Shown: positions 1 to 5,919 of the stretch, piece after piece
How positions within the stretch are numbered: the stretch's first letter is position 1
How the letters are laid out: the number at the start of each line of letters is the position of its first letter
Source of the DNA: CAYNST01 sp964399955
GTDB lineage: Bacteria > Pseudomonadota > Gammaproteobacteria > Pseudomonadales > Cellvibrionaceae
Assembly: GCA_964399955.1 (NCBI GenBank)
Contig: CAYNST010000129.1
Coordinates: 1 to 9,459, forward strand
Reading direction: 5' to 3'
DNA length: 9,459 bases
Position numbers and translations under genes: made by a program
The notes under the pieces: generated by a model
What the model saw: the letters and a program-made list of their open reading frames with translations, nothing else
Database searches by the model: none
Told to the model about the DNA's origin: nothing

Positions 1-572
1 CCCAGCGCAGTGTGCATGCAGGCCTCCAGCAAATTTTGCTGGGATTGCGGGTCATGGAGTGCGCGGGATACGGCCATGCCGCCAATCATCATGGCGGTAA
101 TGGCCAGTGCGCGTTGCCGGCGAATTGCTTCTGTGCCTGTATCCTCCGCCGCCAGGCCCTGTTCGATGATCTGCGTCAGCCCGTCGAAAACTTCACTGTA
201 GGCCCGCCGCACGCCCTCGTCCCGGTGAGCCACATCGGCAGACAGAAACGCCATGGGGCAGGGGAATACATGGGGGGCAAAGTGCTGCTGGCTCAGATAG
301 TTCTGAATAACTTCCCGGGCGGTTTGAGCGGGGCTGAGGTTTTGGCTTAGCACGCTACTGACCATGCTGTAGTCGCGGGCGGCGCTGATGGACTGTTGGT
401 AGAGCATCTGTTTGGAGCTGAAATGCGCGTAGAAGGCCCCGCGGGTCAGACCGGCATGGGCCATGACCAGGTCAATTGACACTGCATCATAACCTTGTGT
501 GGCGAACAGCTCTGCCGCTGCGCGAATGATGCGTTCGCGGGATTGCTGTTTGTGTTCTGGGGGGTAGGGCAT
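1..572 (-). CDS. TetR/AcrR-family transcriptional regulator (C-terminus cut by window edge)
   Basis: The frame opens at an ATG read leftwards from 572 and stays open to base 1, so about 190 residues are visible and the end is missing. The N-terminus is a typical TetR DNA-binding domain: RERIIRAAAELFATQGYDAVS (residues 12-32), then the helix-turn-helix through GLTRGAFYAHFSSKQML (41-57). The rest is the helical ligand-binding and dimer part, with a Cys in FPCPMAF (residue 105). A Shine-Dalgarno GAGG lies 7 nt before the ATG. The gene diverges from lpd, with a 93-nt gap that holds a dyad suited to a TetR dimer. By family knowledge it should be a small-molecule-responsive repressor. Inference: it represses itself and perhaps lpd. 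The ligand is unknown; a lone Cys is not enough to call it an electrophile sensor. Confidence 0.9.
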   Translation of the reverse strand, partial: MPYPPEHKQQSRERIIRAAAELFATQGYDAVSIDLVMAHAGLTRGAFYAHFSSKQMLYQQSISAARDYSMVSSVLSQNLSPAQTAREVIQNYLSQQHFAPHVFPCPMAFLSADVAHRDEGVRRAYSEVFDGLTQIIEQGLAAEDTGTEAIRRQRALAITAMMIGGMAVSRALHDPQSQQNLLEACMHTAL

Positions 573-595
573 AGAACATCCTCTATCGCGCTGTG

Positions 596-615
596 AATAT
601 GATCTTTAACATATT
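596..615. promoter_or_regulatory. Inverted repeat, probable TetR operator
   Basis: AATATG, 8 spacer bases, then CATATT is a perfect 6+6 dyad of 20 nt, in the gap between the divergent TetR gene and lpd. The size and symmetry are usual for a TetR-family dimer site. It lies 24 nt before the regulator's start codon and covers the -35 candidate of lpd, so a bound repressor could block both directions. The pairing is read directly; the protein that binds is inferred from position. Confidence 0.55.
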
Positions 616-635
616 TTGCAGGCTTTTAGTATAGG
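606..635 (+). promoter_or_regulatory. Candidate sigma70-type promoter for lpd
   Basis: TTAACA (606-611) could serve as the -35 element, with TATAGG (630-635, 18-nt spacer) or TAGTAT (627-632, 15-nt spacer) as the -10. The -35 sits within the AATATG/CATATT dyad. The elements are only moderate matches. The gene's Shine-Dalgarno GAGG is at 654-657. Confidence 0.35.
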
Positions 636-665
636 CGGTGTCAACTGGCCAATGAGGTAGCGTTA

Positions 666-2096
666 ATGACACAGATTTTGAAAACTCAATTGCTGGTGCT
701 CGGCTCTGGCCCGGGTGGTTACTCGGCGGCCTTTCGCGCGGCCGACCTGGGTCTACAGGTAACCCTGGTGGAGCGTTATTCGAGCCTGGGCGGCGTGTGT
801 CTCAACGTCGGCTGCATCCCATCCAAGGCCTTGCTGCACGTAGCTCAGCTTAGGCGGGAAATTTCCGCAGCCGGGCATCTGGGGCTTGCTGTAGAGGATA
901 AGGGTTTTGATCTGCAGCAGATTCGCGCTTTTATGCACAACAGTGTTGCCAAACTGACGGCGGGCATTGCCGCTATGGCGGGTCAGCGCCGGGTGAGGGT
1001 GGTGCAGGGGGAGGGGCGTTTTAGTGGCCCGCACAGTTTGCAGGTGGAAGCTGAAGATGGCCGTGCGCTGACGGTGGAGTTTGAAAAAGCCATTGTTGCC
1101 GCCGGCTCCCGCAGTGTGCGCCTGGGATTTCTGCCGGAGGACCCACGCATCTGGGATTCCACCCGCGCCCTGCAACTGAGCAAAATACCCAGGCGGCTGC
1201 TGGTTATTGGCGGAGGCATTATCGGTCTGGAACTGGGTACCGTATACCAGGCGCTGGGCAGTCGGGTGACTGTGGTTGAAGCCGCCGGTCAACTGATTCC
1301 CGCAGCCGACAAGGACCTGGTGGATGTTTTTCAGCGCAGTAACAGGGCGGCTTTTGAGGTGCGGCTGGCAACGCGGGTAACGCAGGTGGAGGCCCGTCCA
1401 CAGGCACTGCACGTGCGCATGCAGGATGATACCCGGCAGTGTGCCTCCAGTGCCGAGTTCGATGCCGTTCTGGTGGCTGTTGGTCGCCGTCCCAACGGCG
1501 ATCGACTGGATTTACACCGTGCGGGCATCACCTGCGACGCGCGTGGATTCATTCCGGTGAACAGGCAGATGCAAACGCCGGTGGCGCACATCTACGCAGT
1601 GGGTGATATCGTCGGAGACCCCATGTTGGCACACAAGGCCAGTCATCAAGGCCATATAGCGGCCGAGGCCGCTGCGGGGCAGTCGCACGGCTTTCAGTCG
1701 CGTGCCATGCCGGCGATTGCCTATACCAACCCGGAAATTGCCTGGGTGGGTTTGACAGAAGCGCAAGCCCGGGCGGCAGGGACGGAGCATCGGGTTGCCA
1801 TCTTCCCCTGGCGCTTCAGCGGCCGGGCATTGGCCGCGCATCGCCCGGACGGCAGCACCAAGTTGATCTACTCGCCCGGCAGCGGCAGACTTCTGGGTGC
1901 TGGGCTGGTGGGGTTGAATGCGGGCGAGCTATTGGCCGAACTGGCCCTGGCCATTGAATTTGGAGCGACGGTAGAGGATTTGGCACTGACGGTTCACGCG
2001 CACCCGACACTCAGTGAGTCGGTAGGTCTGGCTGCGCAAATTGCTGCAGGCACCATCACCGACCTGCCCAACCCCAAAGCCCAAGCTATTGGTTAA
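666..2096 (+). CDS. lpd: Dihydrolipoyl dehydrogenase (E3, lipoamide dehydrogenase)
   Basis: This 476-residue flavoprotein oxidises the dihydrolipoyl groups of 2-oxoacid dehydrogenase complexes or the glycine cleavage system, reducing NAD+ in the cytoplasm. Visible features, in order: FAD-binding GSGPGG (13-18); redox-active disulfide in CLNVGC (C45/C50) followed by IPSK; NAD-binding GGGIIG (182-187); the second FAD motif AVGDIVGDPMLAHKA (311-325); and the dimer-interface catalytic motif HAHPTLSE with His446 and Glu451. It resembles E. coli Lpd from end to end, including the ITDLPNPKA tail, and has the usual length. The ATG has GAGG 8 nt upstream. No E1 or E2 subunit gene lies beside it: it stands alone next to a divergent TetR regulator, so it may be a second, separately controlled E3. 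It is not a mercuric or glutathione reductase, given the CLNVGC motif and the C-terminus. Confidence 0.95.
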   Translation: MTQILKTQLLVLGSGPGGYSAAFRAADLGLQVTLVERYSSLGGVCLNVGCIPSKALLHVAQLRREISAAGHLGLAVEDKGFDLQQIRAFMHNSVAKLTAGIAAMAGQRRVRVVQGEGRFSGPHSLQVEAEDGRALTVEFEKAIVAAGSRSVRLGFLPEDPRIWDSTRALQLSKIPRRLLVIGGGIIGLELGTVYQALGSRVTVVEAAGQLIPAADKDLVDVFQRSNRAAFEVRLATRVTQVEARPQALHVRMQDDTRQCASSAEFDAVLVAVGRRPNGDRLDLHRAGITCDARGFIPVNRQMQTPVAHIYAVGDIVGDPMLAHKASHQGHIAAEAAAGQSHGFQSRAMPAIAYTNPEIAWVGLTEAQARAAGTEHRVAIFPWRFSGRALAAHRPDGSTKLIYSPGSGRLLGAGLVGLNAGELLAELALAIEFGATVEDLALTVHAHPTLSESVGLAAQIAAGTITDLPNPKAQAIG

Positions 2097-2106
2097 CCGG
2101 GGCTGG

Positions 2107-2122
2107 CTGTACGGGCATACAG
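2107..2122. promoter_or_regulatory. Probable LexA (SOS) box upstream of the ydjM-like gene
   Basis: CTGTACGGGCATACAG fits the gammaproteobacterial LexA consensus CTGT-N8-ACAG exactly in its arms, though the centre is less AT-rich than the ideal. It starts 11 nt after the lpd stop and ends 58 nt before the start of the next gene. A TATAAA (2130-2135) follows, placing the box over the -35 position, where LexA would block transcription. E. coli ydjM is itself a known LexA-regulated gene, which supports the assignment. Confidence 0.7.
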
Positions 2123-2129
2123 ATTTGAG

Positions 2130-2135
2130 TATAAA
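2130..2135 (+). promoter_or_regulatory. Candidate -10 element for the ydjM-like gene
   Basis: TATAAA is a good -10 hexamer 17 nt after CTGTAC (2107-2112), which overlaps the LexA box and would be a weak -35. Transcription would begin near 2142, giving a leader of about 40 nt. Confidence 0.4.
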
Positions 2136-2180
2136 CTGGCAGCATTGACGGCTCCACTCACGCTTTTTTGTACCTTGTAA

Positions 2181-2870
2181 ATGGCCAATTTCAGAACACA
2201 TATACAGTTTGCTGCGGTTGGCAGCAGTTTTTTGAGCACGCTGCTGCTGGGTGCCAAGGTGTTGAACCCCTTTGAAGCTCTGTGTTGCGCAGTAGCGGGA
2301 ACACTGGGCGGGATACTGCCGGATATCGATTCCGACAACTCTCACAGTTTAAGCATCATTTTTGCCATTTTTACCATGGTTGCCTGCGCTTTTTGCGTGG
2401 TCACGCTGATAGAGCAGTGGCCGTTACTTTGGGTTTGGGCGGCCTGCCTCTTTGTTTTTGCAGCCATGCAGCTTGTAATACGGCCAATTTTTGCATCTTT
2501 TACCGTACACCGGGGTGTATTTCATTCATTGATCGCCTGCCTGCTGTTTGTGTTTCTGGTGGCATCAGCTTCGGCTTTTCTGGGCGCCAACCCTAATGCC
2601 AGTTGGTTTTTTGGTGTATTTACCGGTTTTGGTTTTTGCCTGCACTTGTTGCTGGATGAGCTTTACAGCGTGGATTTTATGAACGCCAAGGTAAAGCGCA
2701 GCTTTGGCAGCGCCATGAAGGTCTGGCATTACGGTGATGCCACGGCGTCCATCCTGATGCTTGCTCTGGCTGCGGTGTTTTTTCTGTTGGCGCCGCCGCT
2801 GGACAGTTATTTGCAGTTGGTGGGCGACAAGAGCCTGTTGCAGCGTTTGGTGCAGGGTGTGCTCCCGTGA
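2181..2870 (+). CDS. YdjM-like inner-membrane metal-dependent hydrolase (DUF457 family)
   Basis: A 229-residue polytopic membrane protein of the YdjM/DUF457 type, a putative metal-dependent hydrolase with unknown substrate. The family's metal-ligand pattern is visible: an early His (H7, FRTHIQF), GGILPDIDSD with D48 and D50, the HRGVFHS motif with H110 and H115, and HLLLDELYSVD with H155 and D159. Hydrophobic stretches at about 11-24, 56-78, 83-100, 115-135, 142-158 and 188-205 would span the membrane. An in-frame TAA sits directly before the ATG, so translation cannot start further upstream; no clear Shine-Dalgarno is seen. The SOS box upstream suggests induction on DNA damage, as for E. coli ydjM. 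Longer than E. coli YdjM, but the motif order is the same. The family call is fairly firm; the biochemical role is unknown. Confidence 0.82.
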   Translation: MANFRTHIQFAAVGSSFLSTLLLGAKVLNPFEALCCAVAGTLGGILPDIDSDNSHSLSIIFAIFTMVACAFCVVTLIEQWPLLWVWAACLFVFAAMQLVIRPIFASFTVHRGVFHSLIACLLFVFLVASASAFLGANPNASWFFGVFTGFGFCLHLLLDELYSVDFMNAKVKRSFGSAMKVWHYGDATASILMLALAAVFFLLAPPLDSYLQLVGDKSLLQRLVQGVLP

Positions 2871-2966
2871 ACTTGGCCGGCGGATCTGGCGCAAGCATTG
2901 CAGGGCCTTGCTCAGCATGCAGTTTTTCTGGCTGCTGAATTTTTGAGTGCCTGAAGAGGATTATTT

Positions 2967-3419
2967 ATGCTAGACGCATCTACACGGCAGAACATTATTG
3001 GTCAACTGAACGATTTGATTGCTCTGGACCACGACGCTATCGCGGCCTACGATTCGGCCATTGAGCATCTGCAGGACGCGGAAATCCGCAGGCGGATGCA
3101 GCTCTACCGGGAGGACCACGACCGTCATGTGGAGTTTCTTCAGTCCAAGGTGCGCTCCCTCGGAGGACAGCCCCGCGAGGGTGCAGACTTCCAGCAGGTG
3201 CTGACCCAGGGCCTGGTGATAGCGGCGGGCATCATGGGAGACGATGAATCCATTCTCAAAGCCATGAAAACCAATGAGGACAAAACCAACAAAGCCTACG
3301 AAGAAGCGGTGATTCGCCTGAGCGGGCTGGTCGAAGTGGAAACCTTGCTGGAGGAAAACCTGCGCGACGAACGCGCTCACCGGGCCTGGATAGAAAGCAC
3401 TATCAGACAAATCCACTGA
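2967..3419 (+). CDS. Ferritin-like four-helix-bundle protein (DUF2383, PA2169-like)
   Basis: A 150-residue, charged, all-helical soluble protein with no signal peptide. It matches the PA2169-type/DUF2383 pattern: helix 1 with LNDLIALDHDAIAAYDSAIEHL (14-35), helix 2 with YREDHDRHVEFLQSK (47-61), a loop LGGQPREGADF, helix 3 with KTNEDKTNKAYEEAV (101-115), and helix 4 with NLRDERAHRAWIES (131-144). Glu and His residues placed as in ferritin-like metal sites are E49, H54, E104, E135 and H138; metal binding is inferred. Members of this family are often stress-associated, but the biochemical function is not established. AGAGGA lies about 7 nt before the ATG. It starts 96 nt after the YdjM-like stop with no clear terminator between them, so cotranscription and SOS-linked expression are possible but unproven. 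Confidence 0.8.
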   Translation: MLDASTRQNIIGQLNDLIALDHDAIAAYDSAIEHLQDAEIRRRMQLYREDHDRHVEFLQSKVRSLGGQPREGADFQQVLTQGLVIAAGIMGDDESILKAMKTNEDKTNKAYEEAVIRLSGLVEVETLLEENLRDERAHRAWIESTIRQIH

Positions 3420-3457
3420 CCAGGCTGCCAGATTCTGATCCTACCTTTGGGACTGCA

Positions 3458-3479
3458 CCCGGACTTGCCCAGAGTCGGG
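3458..3479 (+). terminator. Possible hairpin terminator after the ferritin-like gene
   Basis: CCCGGACT pairs with AGTCGGG through one bulged G, around a 7-nt loop, 39 nt after the stop codon. There is no T-run after it, so Rho-independent termination here is doubtful. A CCTATAGG palindrome follows directly (3480-3487). Confidence 0.25.
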
Positions 3480-3513
3480 CCTATAGGTAGACGTACAATT
3501 GGGCAATACACAT

Positions 3514-3526
3514 GTTGCAGTGCAAC
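3514..3526. repeat. GTTGCA-G-TGCAAC palindrome
   Basis: A perfect 6+1+6 inverted repeat followed at once by TATAAG (3527-3532). It could be a small operator beside a -10-like element. It lies more than 200 nt from the next start codon and no regulator can be assigned. Confidence 0.3.
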
Positions 3527-3648
3527 TATAAGTAAATCTGGGCGCAGGGGCGTCCACTTTTACCTGAGGCTCGTCTCTGTCTGCCGGCTCACGGGAAAAG
3601 GCTACTGTGCCTCCTGTCACACACTCGTCTTCGCAAGGGCGTCAGGTA

Positions 3649-3677
3649 TTGCCAGCGTCTTCAGTGGAAGCTATATT
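3649..3677 (+). promoter_or_regulatory. Sigma70-type promoter for the CXXCH lipoprotein gene
   Basis: TTGCCA (3649-3654) and TATATT (3672-3677) are separated by exactly 17 nt, and both are close to the consensus hexamers. Transcription would start near 3684, leaving a leader of about 50 nt before the ATG at 3737. The spacing and position make this the best promoter candidate in the window. Confidence 0.55.
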
Positions 3678-3736
3678 CCTTAAGGTGTATATAAATTGCA
3701 TTTTTGGGCCATTCTACTGACGAAGCGGTATCTGCC

Positions 3737-4516
3737 ATGTCTTTGACTCGACTGAAACTCCGCGTGATCCGGGGCCTTCGCCCGCTAGTGTGGCTGGGTG
3801 CTGGCACCTTGCTGTCGGCTTGTGGTGGTGAGCAGGTGATACCTGATCCGATTTTGCCGCCCGTAGGCGGCGAGCCTGACCTTTGCGCTGCCCCTTCGGG
3901 TATACCCCTGGTAGACATAGCAAGTACTGTGGACTGGATTAACGCCATGCCCAAACCGCTGGCGCTGTCGTGTTTTCTCTCCAGCCTGCCGCGGCCCCTG
4001 CACCTCAACGCCACTCAGAGTTTGTTCAGCGCCCAACCTTCCGACGGCGCTGCCAATCCTCGAGTGTTCATATTTTTTGACCGCCTGATTCTGTCCATAG
4101 TGACAAAATCGGCACCTTTTGCCGACCGATTCCTGGAGCCGGGGGTGAAGGAGCTGCTTGAACTGAGTTTCATAACAGAAGGGGTAGAAAGCATCAAGGC
4201 AGAGATCAAGTTCCCCGTGACGGAGCAGATTTCGGCCAGTGTGCCCTATCAGGGCTTGGAAGATCTGCGCGCGGGAGGAAGTATCTGCCGCGTTTGCCAT
4301 GCCAATGAAGTGCAGGTGGACACCATAGAAGGTGTGCCGGTTTTTCAGTCCACCATCCTCAAACCGTCAAATGTGAGGAGCATTGGGTTCATCCAAAACG
4401 AACGCATGTTCTGTAACGAGTCACTGGAGGCAGACCGTTGCGCCATGCTGGCGAGCCTGACAGACCACGGGGAGTTGATTTGGCAGGAATTCCCACCGGA
4501 GGCTCCAGAGCTTTGA
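3737..4516 (+). CDS. Lipoprotein with a single CXXCH haem-binding motif, function unknown
   Basis: From the ATG at 3737 the product is 259 residues; the same frame can be extended to a TTG at 3704, but the ATG gives a normal lipoprotein signal. That signal is a basic N-region (LTRLKLRVIRGLR), a hydrophobic core, and a lipobox LLSAC with Cys29 as the lipidation site. The mature part has Cys50 and Cys79, a middle section with FIFFDRLILSIV, and near the C-terminus ICRVCHA, a CXXCH motif (C184, C187, H188) able to bind c-type haem if the maturation system is present. Two further Cys (226, 235) may form a disulfide. There is no obvious cytochrome c fold around the motif and I do not recognise the family. 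Likely an envelope lipoprotein with a redox or electron-transfer role (inference). Shine-Dalgarno weak. Transcribed alone, converging on slyD. Confidence 0.72.
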   Translation: MSLTRLKLRVIRGLRPLVWLGAGTLLSACGGEQVIPDPILPPVGGEPDLCAAPSGIPLVDIASTVDWINAMPKPLALSCFLSSLPRPLHLNATQSLFSAQPSDGAANPRVFIFFDRLILSIVTKSAPFADRFLEPGVKELLELSFITEGVESIKAEIKFPVTEQISASVPYQGLEDLRAGGSICRVCHANEVQVDTIEGVPVFQSTILKPSNVRSIGFIQNERMFCNESLEADRCAMLASLTDHGELIWQEFPPEAPEL

Positions 4517-4626
4517 CAATAACCTGCAGCTGGGAGTAGTTAGCAGGGCTTGGTCCATGCCAGCACAGCCGGGCTCATTTGACAAACAATTGCGGTGAAC
4601 GGGCAGCAAATAAGCCAATAGTTAAC

Positions 4627-4646
4627 CTGGCTCGTCCCTGAGCCAG
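4627..4646 (-). terminator. Hairpin terminator of slyD
   Basis: CTGGCTC and GAGCCAG form a perfect 7-bp stem with a 6-nt loop, starting 8 nt after the slyD stop. On the minus strand it is followed by GTTAACTATT, only a weak U-tract. Lying between converging genes, it may also act for the lipoprotein gene on the plus strand. Confidence 0.5.
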
Positions 4647-4654
4647 CTTGTGAA

Positions 4655-5125
4655 TTAATGCACGTGGCCGTGGGCAATTTCTTCTTCAGTTGCTTCGCGT
4701 ACGCTGATTACATCCACATCAAAGTTTAGAGGCACGCCTGCCAGCGGATGGTTGCCGTCTACGGTGACGGCGTCGCCCTGCACGGATTTAACCACAATGC
4801 GCTGTACCTGACCGCTTGGCGTTTGAGCTTCGAATGCCATGCCTTCAGCGATGCTGTCAACGCCTTCAAAGGCGCTTCGGTCAACCGTTTGTATCAGTTC
4901 CGGGATGATGTCACCGTAGGCTTCTTCTGGCTCGATTCTGACGTTGACGGTATCCCCTTCAGACTTACCGACCAGGGCTTTCTCTAGCCCAGGAATAATG
5001 TTGCCGGCACCTTGCAGATAGGTCAGTGGCTCTGCCCCTTCGGAGCTGTCAATGGTATTGCCCTGATCGTCCTGCAATTTATAGTGGATGGCTACAACTG
5101 AATTACTACCGATTGATGAAGACAT
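4655..5125 (-). CDS. slyD: FKBP-type peptidyl-prolyl cis-trans isomerase, SlyD type
   Basis: A 156-residue cytoplasmic prolyl isomerase and chaperone. The FKBP core has VAIHYKLQDDQGNTIDSS (11-28), PLTYLQGAGNIIPGLEKAL (33-51) and the EEAYGD motif (67-72). The insert-in-flap chaperone domain runs from about 73 to 125, the core resumes at DGNHPLAGVPL (123-133), and the strand ends with FDVDVISVREATEEEIAHGHVH. That ending is nearly the same as in E. coli SlyD just before its long His/Cys-rich tail. Here the protein stops after HGHVH, so only a short metal-binding motif remains and the nickel-storage tail is absent. AAGGAG lies 6 nt before the ATG. SlpA is the other possible name, but the EEEIAHGHVH end favours SlyD. 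Monocistronic, with its own leader hairpin and terminator. Confidence 0.92.
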   Translation of the reverse strand: MSSSIGSNSVVAIHYKLQDDQGNTIDSSEGAEPLTYLQGAGNIIPGLEKALVGKSEGDTVNVRIEPEEAYGDIIPELIQTVDRSAFEGVDSIAEGMAFEAQTPSGQVQRIVVKSVQGDAVTVDGNHPLAGVPLNFDVDVISVREATEEEIAHGHVH

Positions 5126-5143
5126 AGTCTCTCCTTAAAAACG

Positions 5144-5158
5144 CCTGAACAATTCAGG
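5144..5158 (-). promoter_or_regulatory. Hairpin and T-run in the slyD leader, possible attenuator
   Basis: Read on the minus strand, CCTGAATTGTTCAGG is a perfect 6-bp stem with a 3-nt loop, followed by CGTTTTTAAGGAG, so a T-run lies between the hairpin and the Shine-Dalgarno. This looks like a small intrinsic terminator or leader regulator 18 nt before the start codon. It might instead be an operator dyad. Confidence 0.35.
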
Positions 5159-5322
5159 TCTCGATTACTGAAAATGTACGCGACCCTCGTCGACTTACGC
5201 GAGAGACTCTCATCCTCTTGAACACCATACCCCTTGAACCATCTCTCCTTGAGCTACAGCGTACAAGGCAGCGGTTCCGGCCGACGGCAAAACTGACTAA
5301 TGCAGCTGCCCCGGCCCAGTCT

Positions 5323-5340
5323 ATTGTCCTGCGGGACAAT
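5323..5340. repeat. Perfect hairpin ATTGTCC-TGCG-GGACAAT
   Basis: A 7-bp stem closes a TGCG tetraloop in the intergenic stretch. There is no T-run on either strand, so it is not a simple terminator. It may be part of a structured leader or small RNA, or a protein-binding dyad. Confidence 0.35.
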
Positions 5341-5377
5341 CGTAAGAGCTTCCCGAATTCGTTGTTGTACGCGAAAT

Positions 5378-5397
5378 GCGCAGATTCAGGTCTGCGC
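5378..5397. repeat. Perfect hairpin GCGCAGA-TTCAGG-TCTGCGC
   Basis: A GC-rich 7-bp stem with a 6-nt loop, 37 nt after the preceding hairpin. No T-run follows on either side. With the neighbouring hairpin it suggests a structured RNA or a regulatory site; no known family is recognised. Confidence 0.35.
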
Positions 5398-5548
5398 GCA
5401 TAATACCATTTAATGCCCGCCCGTGTTGCAGGCTAAGCCCCCAAAAGGCGTGCTGCGTATCGGTAATCGGCCGTTGCCTATGTTCAGCTTGGCGACAAGT
5501 TGCTAGAGTACGGCTATCCTCATTATCAAACCAGCCATAGGAGCAGCC

Positions 5549-5902
5549 ATGTTATCCAGACTTCGTATTGCCCGCGCGCCCGTTTACGCCTTGTTGGGAC
5601 TGTTTGTTTGGGCCGGTACGCTCACGCACAAAGCCAACGCCGATATCATTCCCACTCAAGCACTGATCCAGCAATCTCAGAGCGACGCTTTGCGCGAGCG
5701 CTTGAGCAGCGCTTTGGAGCGTGAAGATGTGCTGCAGCAGTTGCAGGCGCACGGAGTTAACCCGGAAGACGCAGCCAAACGTGTAGCAGCCTTGACCGAC
5801 CAGGAAGCGCAACTGTTGGCCGCCCAAATTGACGAGCTACCCGCCGGCGGAAACGTTGTATTACTGTTGGTGGTCATCATATTGGTGATGCTGCTGCGTT
5901 GA
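5549..5902 (+). CDS. PA2779-like small exported protein with C-terminal membrane anchor
   Basis: A 117-residue protein. An N-terminal signal sequence (basic LSRLRIAR, hydrophobic core, ANA then D) would be cut after residue 31. A helical, acidic and Gln-rich middle follows (QALIQQSQSDALRERLSSAL, then LQQLQAHGVNPEDAAKRVAALTDQEAQLLAAQIDELPAGG). It ends in a very hydrophobic segment, NVVLLLVVIILVMLLR (102-117), which should anchor it in the membrane with the body outside the cytoplasm. This layout and the 'HGVNPEDAAKRVAALTDQE' type of motif fit the PA2779 family of Pseudomonas and relatives, whose function is not known. AGGAG is 5 nt before the ATG. It lies 17 nt before the PA2778-type peptidase gene, so the two are probably cotranscribed and may work together. 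The family call rests on pattern recognition and gene order. Confidence 0.78.
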   Translation: MLSRLRIARAPVYALLGLFVWAGTLTHKANADIIPTQALIQQSQSDALRERLSSALEREDVLQQLQAHGVNPEDAAKRVAALTDQEAQLLAAQIDELPAGGNVVLLLVVIILVMLLR

Positions 5903-5919
5903 TCAAAATGGAATAATTT

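Larger units (their letters stand above)
3420..3736. other. Non-coding stretch before the CXXCH lipoprotein gene
   Basis: No convincing gene is seen. It contains a bulged hairpin after the ferritin-like gene (3458-3479), a 13-nt palindrome (3514-3526), and the promoter of the lipoprotein gene (3649-3677). An open frame across 3447-3683 has no ribosome-binding site and no recognisable product. Confidence 0.6.
5126..5548. other. 423-nt intergenic stretch with strong hairpins
   Basis: It separates the divergent slyD and PA2779-type genes and holds no convincing gene; open frames here lack ribosome-binding sites and recognisable products. It contains the slyD leader hairpin (5144-5158), short repeated CTTGAAC blocks near 5217 and 5233, and two perfect hairpins (5323-5340, 5378-5397). 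No tRNA, known riboswitch or clear promoter was recognised. Confidence 0.6.

Noticed and set aside
1..350. Plus-strand frames at the left edge (10-201 and 12-350)
   Set aside because: They lie opposite the TetR-family gene, whose minus-strand frame is open throughout and has a clear DNA-binding domain.
753..1412. A 219-codon minus-strand frame inside lpd
   Set aside because: It is the antisense shadow of a strongly conserved enzyme gene; its product has no domain-like pattern.
3447..3683. A 78-codon open frame containing YCASCH, a CXXCH-like motif, upstream of the CXXCH lipoprotein
   Set aside because: It starts at TTG with no ribosome-binding site, overlaps the promoter of the lipoprotein gene, and has no other cytochrome-like features; probably chance.
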